Assembly (NCBI RefSeq): GCF_026391055.1 | Contig: NZ_JAPLET010000011.1 | Location: forward strand, 1 to 46,953 | DNA: 46,953 nt | Source: Spirosoma sp. | Lineage (GTDB): Bacteria > Bacteroidota > Bacteroidia > Cytophagales > Spirosomataceae | Direction: 5' to 3' | In this document: positions 1 to 6,781 of the stretch, one piece after another | Layout of the letters: every line of letters begins with the position of its first letter | Numbering within the stretch: position 1 is the stretch's first letter | The notes under the pieces: model-generated | Told to the model about the DNA's origin: nothing | Databases searched by the model: none | What the model saw: the letters and a program-made list of their open reading frames with translations, nothing else | Program-made: the position numbers and the translations under genes

Positions 1-2
1 TG

Positions 3-176
3 CAGAAAGAGCGGGAAATCGCCTTGCCGGATGATGTGCTGAAAAACTATCTGTCGGCCGACGAAATCGCCGATTACCGCCAACAGGACAAAGGTATCTA
101 CAGCGTCACGGTGTTTGCTCAAAAGCCCGAAGAAGCGGCCAAAGCGGCTTGCTGCCCTCCCGGTTGCTGCAACTAA
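3..176 (+). CDS. arsM: Arsenite methyltransferase, C-terminal end (partial)
   Basis: Only the last 57 codons are inside the window; the gene enters from the left edge in frame 3 and ends at TAA 174-176. The visible tail runs from QKEREIALPDDVL to a Cys-rich end, CCPPGCCN. ArsM proteins, which methylate As(III) using S-adenosylmethionine in the cytoplasm, typically have such a C-terminal Cys-Cys pair, thought to bind arsenic. The catalytic domain cannot be checked. The next gene, arsC, begins 17 bases downstream on the same strand, which fits one arsenic operon. The call rests on the tail and on the neighbours. Confidence 0.72.
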   Translation, partial: QKEREIALPDDVLKNYLSADEIADYRQQDKGIYSVTVFAQKPEEAAKAACCPPGCCN

Positions 177-192
177 ATCCAATCAATCAGCC

Positions 193-633
193 ATGAAAAA
201 AATCCTAGTGCTTTGCACGGGCAATTCCGCCCGCTCTCAATTGGCCCAAGGCTACCTGCAATATTTTGCCGGTGATCGGGCGGAAGTTCTCAGTGCCGGA
301 GTGAACCCCAAAGGGGTGAATCCGCTGGCCGTTCAAGTGATGGCCGAAGACGGCATCGACATTTCGCATCACACCTCGAATCATGCCGACGAGTACGTGC
401 ATATTCCCTTCGATTACGTCATCACCGTTTGCGACAATGCCCGCGAGCAATGCCCGTTTTTCCCCACCGTGGGCGAACGCATTCACCAGAGCTTTCTCGA
501 TCCTGGCCACACCGCACCGGCGGACCGGCCAGGGGAAGACGCATTGACCTCCTTCCGCCGGGTGCGGGATCTGATCAAAACCTACAGTCAGGAATTCATC
601 GCCAGCCGTTTGGGCGAAGCCGTCCCGCAATAA
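193..633 (+). CDS. arsC: Arsenate reductase, thioredoxin-coupled, LMW-phosphatase fold
   Basis: A 146-residue cytoplasmic enzyme that reduces arsenate to arsenite for export. The P-loop CTGNSAR (Cys8 to Arg14) sits at the N terminus. Cys80 and Cys87 lie seven apart in VCDNAREQC, the same spacing as the Cys82/Cys89 relay of the S. aureus pI258-type enzyme. A late Asp-Pro (FLDPGH) supplies the acid. The start at 193 gives the normal MKKILVLC beginning; an upstream in-frame start at 115 would run back through the arsM end and is rejected. It is followed directly by arsN2 (no gap). Confidence 0.93.
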   Translation: MKKILVLCTGNSARSQLAQGYLQYFAGDRAEVLSAGVNPKGVNPLAVQVMAEDGIDISHHTSNHADEYVHIPFDYVITVCDNAREQCPFFPTVGERIHQSFLDPGHTAPADRPGEDALTSFRRVRDLIKTYSQEFIASRLGEAVPQ

Positions 634-1074
634 ATGATGGCCATGCAGATCGAACCCGCGCAACTGGCCGATACTGAGGCCGTCATTGCCCTGCTAGAGC
701 AAGGGCACCTATTGACTGAGGATTTGCCAACCGGCCTTCCTGGTTTTGTCATTGCGAAATACGAGCAAACCCCCGTTGGAGTGGCTGGTCTGGAACGATT
801 CGGCCCGGTGGGCCTGCTGCGTTCGGTGGCGGTCGATCCGCACCACCAAGGCAAGCAGATAGCCGCCCAACTGGTCGGCCGTTTGCTGGAATCCGCCCAG
901 GCATCCAGCCTGCAAGAAGTGTATCTCATCACCAATACAGCCGATCGCTATTTCGAGCGGCATGGCTTCCAAACCGTCAGCCGTCAGGAAGTACCTGCGG
1001 CTATCCAACAGACGCAGCAATTCAGCGAACTATGTCCGTCATCGGCCATTGTCATGAAGCGCAGCTTAAACTAA
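634..1074 (+). CDS. arsN2: GNAT-family N-acetyltransferase, ArsN2-like
   Basis: A 146-residue GNAT protein. The acetyl-CoA binding stretch is seen as SVAVDPHHQGKQIA (about residues 64-77), followed by the β5 region and the YFERHGFQTV motif. The C-terminal ELCPSSAIVMKR resembles the Cys-Pro-x-Ser-Ala ending of ArsN2-type proteins found in ars operons. Known ArsN members acetylate organoarsenicals such as methylarsenite derivatives or phosphinothricin-like arsinothricin; the substrate here is inferred. It starts on the base after the arsC stop, with further Met codons at 637 and 643, so the exact start is uncertain by a few residues. Confidence 0.82.
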   Translation: MMAMQIEPAQLADTEAVIALLEQGHLLTEDLPTGLPGFVIAKYEQTPVGVAGLERFGPVGLLRSVAVDPHHQGKQIAAQLVGRLLESAQASSLQEVYLITNTADRYFERHGFQTVSRQEVPAAIQQTQQFSELCPSSAIVMKRSLN

Positions 1075-1081
1075 ATCCGCC

Positions 1082-1816
1082 ATGAAACCCGCATTGATTG
1101 CCCTTTTTCTTCTCGGTGGCATAGGCTTATTGGCCTTTCGCACACCCACCAATGAGCGTCCGCAATTCAAGCTCTACCCCGCTTTGGCGGAATATCTGAA
1201 GAGCGCCAAAAAAGACTTGGGTGCGATTCCCGAAACACGCCGTGCCGAGTTGGATAAAATTGCGCTTTTCATTCAGAACAAACGCATCACAGATAAAAAT
1301 GCGAACCTGCTTTTCGTGAGTGGGGACAATGCCCGCCGTAGCTTGCTGGCCCAGGTATGGGCGCAGGTTGCCGCCGATTATTTGGGCGTCGAAAACGTAC
1401 ATGCATTTTCGGGTGGCAACATCGCTTCCACGGTTGCCCCGACGATTCAAAAAACACTGGAAAAAATTGGTTTCCAGGTCAACCCGGTGACCTTGAGCGG
1501 GCAACCGGCTTATGAATTGCGGTTCGATGAAAAGCAGCCTGCTTTGACGCTCTTCTCGAAAGTCTATACCGACCAGGCGAACCCCAAAAATAATTTCGGC
1601 CTGATTCTCACCTGCGATCCTACGGAATGCCCTGGCCCGGATGGGCCAACCGACCGCATCGCCAAATCCACGGTGCAAGGCCCCGCTTTTAAAATCACCC
1701 TGCCCTACACGCCCCCACGCACGGCGGAAGGGCAAGCCAACGAAGCCGCTGTCTATAATGCCCTGAACCGGCAGATAGCCACCGAAATGCTGTATTTGTT
1801 TAGCAACGTTCATTAA
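1082..1816 (+). CDS. Exported LMW-phosphatase/ArsC-like protein with catalytic Cys replaced by Ser
   Basis: A 244-residue protein with an N-terminal hydrophobic segment (residues 3-18, ALIALFLLGGIGLLAF) that acts as a signal peptide or anchor. The domain from about residue 75 is LMW-phosphatase-like: FVSGDNARRSLLAQ aligns with the FVCTGNSARSQ loop of ArsC. The nucleophile position is Ser80 (codon AGT 1319-1321), one base from a Cys codon, while the Arg and following Ser remain. A Cys pair survives further on (TCDPTEC), and a Pro-Gly-Pro-Asp stretch follows. It is therefore probably inactive as a reductase and may bind oxyanion. It lies between arsN2 and acr3. Confidence 0.7.
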   Translation: MKPALIALFLLGGIGLLAFRTPTNERPQFKLYPALAEYLKSAKKDLGAIPETRRAELDKIALFIQNKRITDKNANLLFVSGDNARRSLLAQVWAQVAADYLGVENVHAFSGGNIASTVAPTIQKTLEKIGFQVNPVTLSGQPAYELRFDEKQPALTLFSKVYTDQANPKNNFGLILTCDPTECPGPDGPTDRIAKSTVQGPAFKITLPYTPPRTAEGQANEAAVYNALNRQIATEMLYLFSNVH

Positions 1817-1827
1817 CCCACGGAGCC

Positions 1828-1854
1828 AGGTCGGTGCATAGCCGACCTTTTTTT
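1828..1854 (+). terminator. Intrinsic terminator hairpin just before acr3
   Basis: AGGTCGG (1828-1834) pairs with CCGACCT (1842-1848) around a 7-base loop and runs into seven T (1848-1854). It ends two bases before the acr3 ATG at 1857. It can end transcripts of the arsC-arsN2 segment or act as an attenuator. Confidence 0.75.
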
Positions 1855-1856
1855 AT

Positions 1857-2945
1857 ATGAATCCAACTATTGTTCCCCCAGTTGACCGGCCAAAGCTTTC
1901 CTTTCTGGATAGCTACCTGACGCTGTGGATTTTCCTGGCCATGCTGATCGGTGTGGGCATCGGGTATTTCTTCCCGCAGTCGCAGAGCTTCATCAACCAA
2001 TTCAATTCGGGATCGACCAATGTGCCGCTCGCCGTTGGCCTGGTGCTAATGATGTATCCACCTTTGGCAAAGGTGCGTTATGACGAGCTGCCCAAGGTAT
2101 TTGCCAACACCAAAATATTGGGCCTTTCACTCGTACAAAACTGGATCGTCGGCCCTTTGCTCATGTTCGGTCTAGCGGTCATTTTCCTACCCGACAAGCC
2201 CGAATACATGACCGGCCTTATCATGATCGGCATTGCCCGATGCATTGCGATGGTGATTGTCTGGAACGACCTGGCGGGCGGTGATCGGCTGTACGCGGCT
2301 GGGCTGGTTGCCTTCAACAGCATTTTCCAAGTGCTGTTCTATTCGGTCTATGCCTGGTTGTTCATTACGGTACTACCGCCCCTGTTCGGACTGCACGGGT
2401 ACGAGGTGAATATTACCATCGGCGAAGTGGCCAAGAGCGTGTTCATTTATTTGGGTGTGCCCTTCCTGGCAGGCATGTTTTCGCGGATCATTCTCACCCG
2501 TTTGAAAAGCCTTCACTGGTACGAGCAGACGTTTTTGCCTGCCATTAGTCCCATCACCCTTATCGCGCTGCTATTTACGATCGTGGTCATGTTCAGCCTG
2601 AAAGGCCAACTGATCGTGTCCATTCCGCTCGATGTGCTGCGCATCGCCATTCCCCTGACGATCTATTTTGCCATCATGTTCTTTTCGGCCTTCTATCTCT
2701 CGAAGCGAGCCGGTGCAGATTACGCGAAATCAACCTCGCTCGCTTTCACCGCAGCCGGGAATAATTTCGAGCTGGGCATCGCCGTTGCCATCGCCGTTTT
2801 CGGCATCAATTCGGGTGCTGCCTTTGCCGCTGTGGTGGGGCCACTAATCGAAGTGCCGGTGCTAATTCTGATGGTCAATTTTGCCCTGAAACAACAACAC
2901 AAATTCGATCTCCACTACAAAAAGACGTTTCAAAAACACGCATGA
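1857..2945 (+). CDS. acr3: Arsenite efflux transporter, ACR3 family
   Basis: A 362-residue inner-membrane protein with about ten hydrophobic segments that exports As(III). The family signature [16 protein letters not shown] contains the conserved Cys129, and the late segment [13 protein letters not shown] holds the conserved Glu. Length and the start [14 protein letters not shown] match ACR3 proteins. The ATG at 1857 is the only sensible start, although it directly follows the T-run of a terminator hairpin, so it has no usable ribosome binding site upstream. It overlaps the metallophosphoesterase by four bases (ATGA), which indicates translational coupling. Confidence 0.95.
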   Translation: MNPTIVPPVDRPKLSFLDSYLTLWIFLAMLIGVGIGYFFPQSQSFINQFNSGSTNVPLAVGLVLMMYPPLAKVRYDELPKVFANTKILGLSLVQNWIVGPLLMFGLAVIFLPDKPEYMTGLIMIGIARCIAMVIVWNDLAGGDRLYAAGLVAFNSIFQVLFYSVYAWLFITVLPPLFGLHGYEVNITIGEVAKSVFIYLGVPFLAGMFSRIILTRLKSLHWYEQTFLPAISPITLIALLFTIVVMFSLKGQLIVSIPLDVLRIAIPLTIYFAIMFFSAFYLSKRAGADYAKSTSLAFTAAGNNFELGIAVAIAVFGINSGAAFAAVVGPLIEVPVLILMVNFALKQQHKFDLHYKKTFQKHA

Positions 2946-3742
2946 AAATTGCCCTGTTTTCCGACATTCACGCCAACTTGCCCGCACTGGAAGCGGTGTT
3001 GGCCGACATTGACAGCCGCCAGCCTGACGCGGTGTATTGTTTAGGTGATCTAGTCGGCTACAACATTTGGCCGAACGAAGTCATCGCCACCATTCGCCAA
3101 CGTGGGATTCCCACCATCGCCGGGAATTACGATTACGGCATAGGCCGCAGTAGTGACGATTGCGGATGCGCCTACCGAGAAGAAGACGAAAAGGCGATGG
3201 GCAAAGTATCCATTGCCTACACCAACAAAACCGTGGGTGATTCTGAACGGCAGTATCTACGCACTTTGCCGACCCATATTCGGGTCGAATTCGAGTTGGG
3301 CAACGATCCGGCCCACCTCTGGCAACAACAAACCCCGGTGACGTTGTTGCTGGTACATGGAAGCCCCCGACGCGTGAATGAATACCTGTTCGAGGATCGG
3401 GGCGACCGGAGTTTGGGGCGCGTGCTGGAAGGAGCCAGTGCCGACATTCTATGCTTCGGGCATACGCACAAACCCTTTCATAAAGTGGTCAGTGCCGAAG
3501 CTCCAGGCGCAGAAACTTATTGGCGTCATGCCATCAATATCGGATCGGTAGGCAAGCCAAAGGACGGCGACCCCCGCGCCTGCTATGTCATCCTGACGAT
3601 TGACGAAACCGCCCGCCCTGGTTCAGCGGATGGAGTTCAAGTGGAATTCGTGCGGGTTGCCTACGATGTGGAGAAAGCCGCCCGTGCGGTCGAGGAAAGT
3701 GAATTGCCCGATCCTTACGCGGACATGCTGCGCCGTGGTTAA
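2942..3742 (+). CDS. Calcineurin-like metallophosphoesterase of the arsenic operon
   Basis: A 266-residue cytoplasmic phosphoesterase with the full two-metal motif set: Asp8 and His10 (SDIH), Gly35-Asp36 (LGDLVGY), Asn62 (GNYD, where Tyr replaces the usual His of GNHD), His139 (LVHGSPR) and His174/His176 (FGHTHKP). Length fits the YfcE/MJ0936-like group. Its start overlaps the acr3 stop by four bases. Members of this family recur in Bacteroidota ars operons, but the substrate is not known; a role with arsenate-containing or phosphate-containing metabolites is a guess. A decayed partial copy is found at 6546-6665. Confidence 0.88.
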   Translation: MKIALFSDIHANLPALEAVLADIDSRQPDAVYCLGDLVGYNIWPNEVIATIRQRGIPTIAGNYDYGIGRSSDDCGCAYREEDEKAMGKVSIAYTNKTVGDSERQYLRTLPTHIRVEFELGNDPAHLWQQQTPVTLLLVHGSPRRVNEYLFEDRGDRSLGRVLEGASADILCFGHTHKPFHKVVSAEAPGAETYWRHAINIGSVGKPKDGDPRACYVILTIDETARPGSADGVQVEFVRVAYDVEKAARAVEESELPDPYADMLRRG

Positions 3743-3754
3743 TTACCCGAAAAT

Positions 3755-3784
3755 AAGAAAAGCCCCAGTATTGGGGCTTTTCTT
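3755..3784. terminator. Bidirectional terminator after the arsenic operon
   Basis: A perfect 13-bp stem, AAGAAAAGCCCCA (3755-3767) with its complement at 3772-3784, around a 4-base loop. A-run on one side and T-run on the other allow termination in either direction. It separates the acr3 operon from the YnfA-like gene. Confidence 0.85.
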
Positions 3785-3833
3785 GTAGGATTGTCCCGAA
3801 CTTTCGCCGAAAGATTCTCTAGTTTTACGAACG

Positions 3834-4169
3834 ATGCTGATCCCCGTTTTAAAATCCATTTTAGTGTTTATCCTGGCGGGACTTTGCGAGATCGGAGGTG
3901 GTTACCTGGTCTGGCAATGGATGAAGGAAGGGAAACCAATCTGGTACGGTATTGTCGGCGGGATTATCCTGGCAGGCTATGGTATCGTGGCCACATTCCA
4001 ACCCGCCGGATTTGGGCGCGTGTACGCCACCTACGGTGGATTCTTTATTGTCATGGCCCTGCTTTGGGCCTGGAAGGTAGATGGATTCCGCCCAGACAGA
4101 TACGATATTATCGGCGCGCTCATTGCGTTAATTGGGGTATGCATCATCTATTACGCACCCCGGAATTAA
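3834..4169 (+). CDS. YnfA family (UPF0060) small membrane protein
   Basis: A 111-residue protein with four predicted membrane segments (about residues 4-26, 36-54, 63-82 and 90-107), the size and pattern of YnfA/UPF0060. Recognisable family pieces are FILAGLCEIGGGYL, ATFQPAGFGRVYATYGG and the WAWKVDGFRPDRYDIIGA loop. YnfA proteins resemble small multidrug resistance exporters; its substrate here is unknown. The ATG at 3834 gives the family start. It lies 92 bases after the metallophosphoesterase, with a terminator between, and a truncated copy sits in the same relative order at 6419-6508. Confidence 0.9.
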   Translation: MLIPVLKSILVFILAGLCEIGGGYLVWQWMKEGKPIWYGIVGGIILAGYGIVATFQPAGFGRVYATYGGFFIVMALLWAWKVDGFRPDRYDIIGALIALIGVCIIYYAPRN

Positions 4170-4183
4170 TTTCAAAGGCCAGC

Positions 4184-4618
4184 CTAACGAACGGTGCGCT
4201 TATCGAGTTTGTCGAGTTCCATCACCAGATAGACCATTTCCTTGGTTTCGACTGAATCGCCCATTTCCAGAGAAATCGGCCCTTCTTCAGGCTGAAAGGT
4301 CAGGTGGAACACTAGCCACGGGCAGCAGAGCCGCTCGAATTTGATAAATTCGGCTAGGTCGCCAATGATGGCACTATCTGTTCCCTGAAATACTAGCTCG
4401 TAGCTCTTGGTATGCTCCACGGCACGCGACACCTTTTTAAAAAGCGTCTGGTGTAATTCATTCATTCGCTTGATCTGGTCTTTGTCCGTGAGCTTGCAGG
4501 CCAGGGCGATTTTCTTTTTTAAAGCAGTTTCGGTTTCCATCGACTTAGTTGTTTTTGCTTGAGCCAAGCAGACCAGCGCGAGTAACCAGGCGAACCCAGT
4601 AAGCAGGAGTGATTTCAT
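4184..4618 (-). CDS. Exported protein with ERLCCPW motif, under a MerR-type promoter
   Basis: A 144-residue protein starting with a signal peptide, MKSLLLTGFAWLLALVCLAQA, cleaved near residue 21. The rest is soluble and mostly helical and then β: KKKIALACKLTDKDQIKR, and a conserved-looking piece FIKFERLCCPWLVFHLTF followed by a short glycine-acid stretch. Similar Glu-Arg-x-Cys-Cys-Pro segments occur in small proteins beside metal genes, so the Cys pair may bind metal; this is inference. The start at 4618 is chosen over an upstream Met at 4672, since that would cross the promoter. It is divergent from merR across a 66-base gap and probably induced by it. Confidence 0.7.
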   Translation of the reverse strand: MKSLLLTGFAWLLALVCLAQAKTTKSMETETALKKKIALACKLTDKDQIKRMNELHQTLFKKVSRAVEHTKSYELVFQGTDSAIIGDLAEFIKFERLCCPWLVFHLTFQPEEGPISLEMGDSVETKEMVYLVMELDKLDKRTVR

Positions 4619-4632
4619 GGTTTTTCTGGTAA

Positions 4633-4663
4633 ATTTAAACGGTGGAGTATAGTCCACTGTCAA
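4633..4663 (-). promoter_or_regulatory. MerR-type promoter/operator with 19-bp spacer
   Basis: Read on the minus strand: TTGACA (4663-4658), a 19-base spacer, then TTAAAT (4638-4633). The spacer contains a 16-bp dyad, GTGGACTATACTCCAC (4657-4642), with only the central C/C pair mismatched. An overlong 19-bp spacer with a central dyad is the hallmark of MerR-activated promoters. It points at the gene starting at 4618; the implied leader is only a few bases. Confidence 0.8.
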
Positions 4664-4684
4664 GCGTTTCACCGAAAAATAATT

Positions 4685-5080
4685 ATGCTCATCGGCATCA
4701 TTTCCCAGGAATCGGGCTTTTCCCGCGACACGATCCGGTATTACGAAAAAATCGGTTTACTACGCTTGCCCAAACGAGCTAGACGAGAAAACAACTACAA
4801 GGAATATTCACCGGCTATTTTATCCCGGCTTCGGGCGATCAAGGAATTAAAGAATATTGGCTACACGCTGGCAGAAATTCAGCAGGTCATTATGTCCTAT
4901 GAAACCGGTTGTCTGGACTGCCTCGCCGGTAAAGCCCAAGTGCTAGAAAAAGTCCGGCTGATCGACCAGCAAATCACTCAACTGTTAGCGATTAAACAAC
5001 AGTTGTTGGAAGCCGTTGTCGATTGTCCCAATCATTGCAAAATCACCGCTATTCTGGATAATACCCTAATAGGTATTTAA
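4685..5080 (+). CDS. MerR-family heavy-metal-responsive regulator
   Basis: A 131-residue regulator: N-terminal winged helix (residues 1-70, with DTIRYYEKIGLLRLPKR), a dimerisation helix (about 80-110) and a C-terminal metal loop. Candidate ligands are Cys79 and Cys114, exactly 35 apart as in MerR and ZntR, plus Cys76, His117 and Cys118 (DCPNHCK). This favours Hg, Zn, Cd or Pb over copper, but it lacks the exact Cys117-x8-Cys126 spacing of Tn501 MerR. It is divergent from the ERLCCPW gene, whose promoter has the typical MerR dyad. The adjacent merTP operon has its own ArsR switch. Confidence 0.87.
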   Translation: MLIGIISQESGFSRDTIRYYEKIGLLRLPKRARRENNYKEYSPAILSRLRAIKELKNIGYTLAEIQQVIMSYETGCLDCLAGKAQVLEKVRLIDQQITQLLAIKQQLLEAVVDCPNHCKITAILDNTLIGI

Positions 5081-5082
5081 GA

Positions 5083-5114
5083 ATTTGCTTAAATAAGCAA
5101 ATTGCTTAGCTTTG
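5083..5114 (+). promoter_or_regulatory. ArsR operator inside a Bacteroidota promoter
   Basis: A perfect 9-2-9 inverted repeat, ATTTGCTTA-AA-TAAGCAAAT (5083-5102), lies in the promoter. The TTTG at 5084-5087 (-33 box) is part of the repeat and is followed after 19 bases by TAGCTTTG (5107-5114), matching the TAnnTTTG -7 box. Repressor bound here would cover the -33 box and spacer. The arsR ATG at 5122 follows within 8 bases, so the mRNA is leaderless or nearly so. Confidence 0.8.
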
Positions 5115-5121
5115 TTTCGAA

Positions 5122-5505
5122 ATGGAAAATTCGTCAAACTGTGTCCGCGTTTTTGCCGATCAAGAACAGATTCGCCAATGCACCGAGAAAATAAAACAGG
5201 CCGAGCCGGTCTTTGACCGATTGGCTCAGGTGCTGAATTTGGCAGGCAATGCCAACCGGCTCAAAATTATTTACCTGCTGCAGGAAGAAAGCAATTTGTG
5301 CGTTTGCGATTTGAGCGACATTTTGGGCATGAGCATTCCCGCTGTTTCCCAGCATTTGCGCAAGCTCAAAGATGCGCAGTTGATCCAGGCTCGCAAAGTC
5401 GGCCAAACCGTTTTTTATTCCTTACGGGAAGAATCAACCGGCATCTTACATTCTCTATTAGAACACCTCGAAACGATGCAAACCACCCCTTTGTTGGCTG
5501 CTTAG
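5122..5505 (+). CDS. ArsR/SmtB-family metal-sensing repressor
   Basis: A 127-residue winged-helix repressor. The DNA-recognition region is MSIPAVSQHLRKLKDAQLI (about residues 70-88). Just before it, LCVCDLS carries Cys60 and Cys62, the ELCVCDL-type α3N metal site of CadC/ArsR proteins; N-terminal Cys7 and Cys20 could complete a Cd/Pb/Hg site as in CadC. A 20-bp operator overlaps its promoter, so it is autoregulated and should control merTP and the small Cys-rich gene downstream (25-base and 3-base gaps). The metal sensed is not determined by sequence alone. Confidence 0.9.
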   Translation: MENSSNCVRVFADQEQIRQCTEKIKQAEPVFDRLAQVLNLAGNANRLKIIYLLQEESNLCVCDLSDILGMSIPAVSQHLRKLKDAQLIQARKVGQTVFYSLREESTGILHSLLEHLETMQTTPLLAA

Positions 5506-5530
5506 TCCAGGGCAATAACGATCATAAGCT

Positions 5531-6121
5531 ATGAAACTCGCCGGATTGACCGGGCTACTCACTGCCTTTGTTTCTTCTCTCTGTTGTACCGTCCCTTTGC
5601 TCACTTTGCTGGTGGGTGCCACTGGATCGGCTGGTGGGTGGGCTTGGCTGGAACCTTTGCGGCCTTACAGTATCGCGCTCACGGTGGGCGCGTTGGGTTG
5701 GGCCTGGTACGAACAATTAAAACCCCAAAAAACGATGGCATGTCATTGCGAAACGAAGAAAACCGCCTTTTGGCAAACCAAAACCTTTTTGGGGGTAGTA
5801 ACAGGTATAGCATTGCTGCTGCTGGCTTTCCCGTCCTACTCGAACTTCCTATATCAGGATAAGAATCAAGCGACCGTGCAGCCCGCGCAGGCAGGCCCGC
5901 AACAAGTGGCGTATGTGACCATCAAAGGCATGTCCTGCGAAGGTTGTGAGCATCACATCAAGCAGGAAGTTACCAAGATCAAGGGAGTTTCGGCGGTGGA
6001 TGTGTCGTACCAGAAAGGCGCGGCAACCGTGAAATACGACAGCAAAAAAACTTCCCTCGCCGACATCAAAAAAGCGGTGGATGCCACTGGCTACAAAGTC
6101 ACCAGCACCAAAACGCTCTAA
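5531..6121 (+). CDS. merTP: Mercuric transport protein, MerT-MerP fusion (MerTP)
   Basis: A 196-residue inner-membrane protein. The first membrane segment contains the vicinal pair Cys18-Cys19 (SSLCCTVPL), a second membrane segment follows, then a cytoplasmic Cys71-x-Cys73 (CHCE) and a third membrane segment (about 86-103). A periplasmic HMA domain from about residue 126 has GMSCEGCEHH (Cys136, Cys139). MerT takes Hg(II) from MerP and moves it inward for MerA. The fusion is a known arrangement in Bacteroidota. No merA is present in the window, so either the reductase is elsewhere or the protein handles another thiophilic metal. Confidence 0.9.
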   Translation: MKLAGLTGLLTAFVSSLCCTVPLLTLLVGATGSAGGWAWLEPLRPYSIALTVGALGWAWYEQLKPQKTMACHCETKKTAFWQTKTFLGVVTGIALLLLAFPSYSNFLYQDKNQATVQPAQAGPQQVAYVTIKGMSCEGCEHHIKQEVTKIKGVSAVDVSYQKGAATVKYDSKKTSLADIKKAVDATGYKVTSTKTL

Positions 6122-6124
6122 GGC

Positions 6125-6334
6125 ATGACCGTCACACTCGAATCCGGGATTACCTGCCCAAATTGTGGCCACCAGGCAACGGAGATCATGCCGACTGATG
6201 CTTGCACCTATTTTTATGAATGCACCTCCTGCCACACCCTTCTAAAGCCGCTGGCGGGGGATTGTTGCGTATTCTGCTCCTACGGGTCAGCGAAGTGCCC
6301 CCCGATCCAAGAGCAAAAGAGCTGTTGCGCCTGA
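6125..6334 (+). CDS. Small Cys-rich protein with GDCCVFCSYG motif
   Basis: A 69-residue cytoplasmic protein with nine Cys: a zinc-ribbon-like half with CPNCGH (about residues 11-16) and CTSC (about 33-36), then GDCCVFCSYGSAKCPP and a terminal CC. Proteins with this GDCCVFCSYG block are often found after merTP in Bacteroidota. The function is unknown; a cytosolic mercury-binding or metal-relay role fits the Cys content and position. It starts 3 bases after the merTP stop, so it is cotranscribed, and its stop codon lies within the terminator stem. Confidence 0.8.
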   Translation: MTVTLESGITCPNCGHQATEIMPTDACTYFYECTSCHTLLKPLAGDCCVFCSYGSAKCPPIQEQKSCCA

Positions 6335-6368
6335 ATGAGAAAACCCGCGAAAGCGGGTTTTCTCATTC
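6333..6368. terminator. Strong bidirectional terminator with GAAA loop
   Basis: A perfect 16-bp stem (6333-6348 with 6353-6368) closed by a GAAA tetraloop. The GC core CCCGC/GCGGG is flanked by A- and T-rich arms. The left arm overlaps the stop codon of the small Cys-rich gene. Confidence 0.85.
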
Positions 6369-6418
6369 CTCAAGTGTTCAACTATAAACGCTCGTATACA
6401 TGTGAACAAAAGACGAGA

Positions 6419-6508
6419 TTACGCTTTCTTAAGCAAGTAACCGCCCCCGATCTCACACAGGCCCGCCAGAATAAATACAAGAATGGATTTTAAAATTGCC
6501 AGCAGCAT
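6419..6508 (-). pseudogene. ynfA remnant, N-terminal 29 codons
   Basis: Read on the minus strand, an ATG at 6508 opens 29 codons ending at TAA 6421-6419. Residues 6-25 are identical to those of the complete YnfA-like protein at 3834-4169, and the DNA is clearly similar up to the GGTTAC codons, after which the reading becomes LLKKA and stops. The other three membrane segments are missing and no continuation is seen to the left. It is a truncated copy, not a working gene. Confidence 0.8.
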
Positions 6509-6545
6509 ACTCCTAAAACGCTAAGGGGTTCGTTCAAAAATAGAG

Positions 6546-6665
6546 CTATCCATCAAGCAGTACACAAGGCTTCCGCCTAGACATCCGGCCATTCGCTTTG
6601 CTAACGATTTGGGCCGCTTTCTCCACATCCTCAGCGACGCACACGAAGTCAACGATAACCCTCAT
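6546..6665 (-). pseudogene. Metallophosphoesterase remnant, C-terminal fragment
   Basis: Minus-strand frame from ATG 6665 to TAG 6548-6546, 39 codons. The piece DFVCVAEDVEKAAQIV matches [16 protein letters not shown] near the C terminus of the metallophosphoesterase at 2942-3742 in 11 of 16 positions. The tail after it differs, and the catalytic N-terminal domains are absent. It lies 37 bases upstream of the ynfA remnant, in the same order and direction as the complete pair, so both come from one decayed duplicate. Confidence 0.6.
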
Positions 6666-6768
6666 AAAGTTGCCATTTCTTTAACTAAATCAAGCGACCA
6701 TATTCTTTATAGTCTACAAAATAAAATATAGACTTGTATTTGACTACCTGTTGCACAAAGCTTTGCCG

Positions 6769-6776
6769 TACCTTTG
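6769..6776 (+). promoter_or_regulatory. Bacteroidota -7 promoter box (TACCTTTG)
   Basis: TACCTTTG matches TAnnTTTG and ends five bases before the GTG at 6782. No clear TTTG was found at the ideal 19-base distance upstream, so the -33 half is weak. It supports a start at 6782 and a very short leader. Confidence 0.5.
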
Positions 6777-6781
6777 TGGCT

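Noticed and set aside
115..192. Upstream in-frame extension of arsC (26 residues)
   Set aside because: It overlaps the end of arsM in another frame and would place a basic stretch before the normal MKKILVLC start of the family.
6419..6440. Sequence GCTTTCTTAAGC resembling the ArsR operator core
   Set aside because: It is only a partial match and lies at the broken end of the ynfA remnant; no promoter elements are around it.
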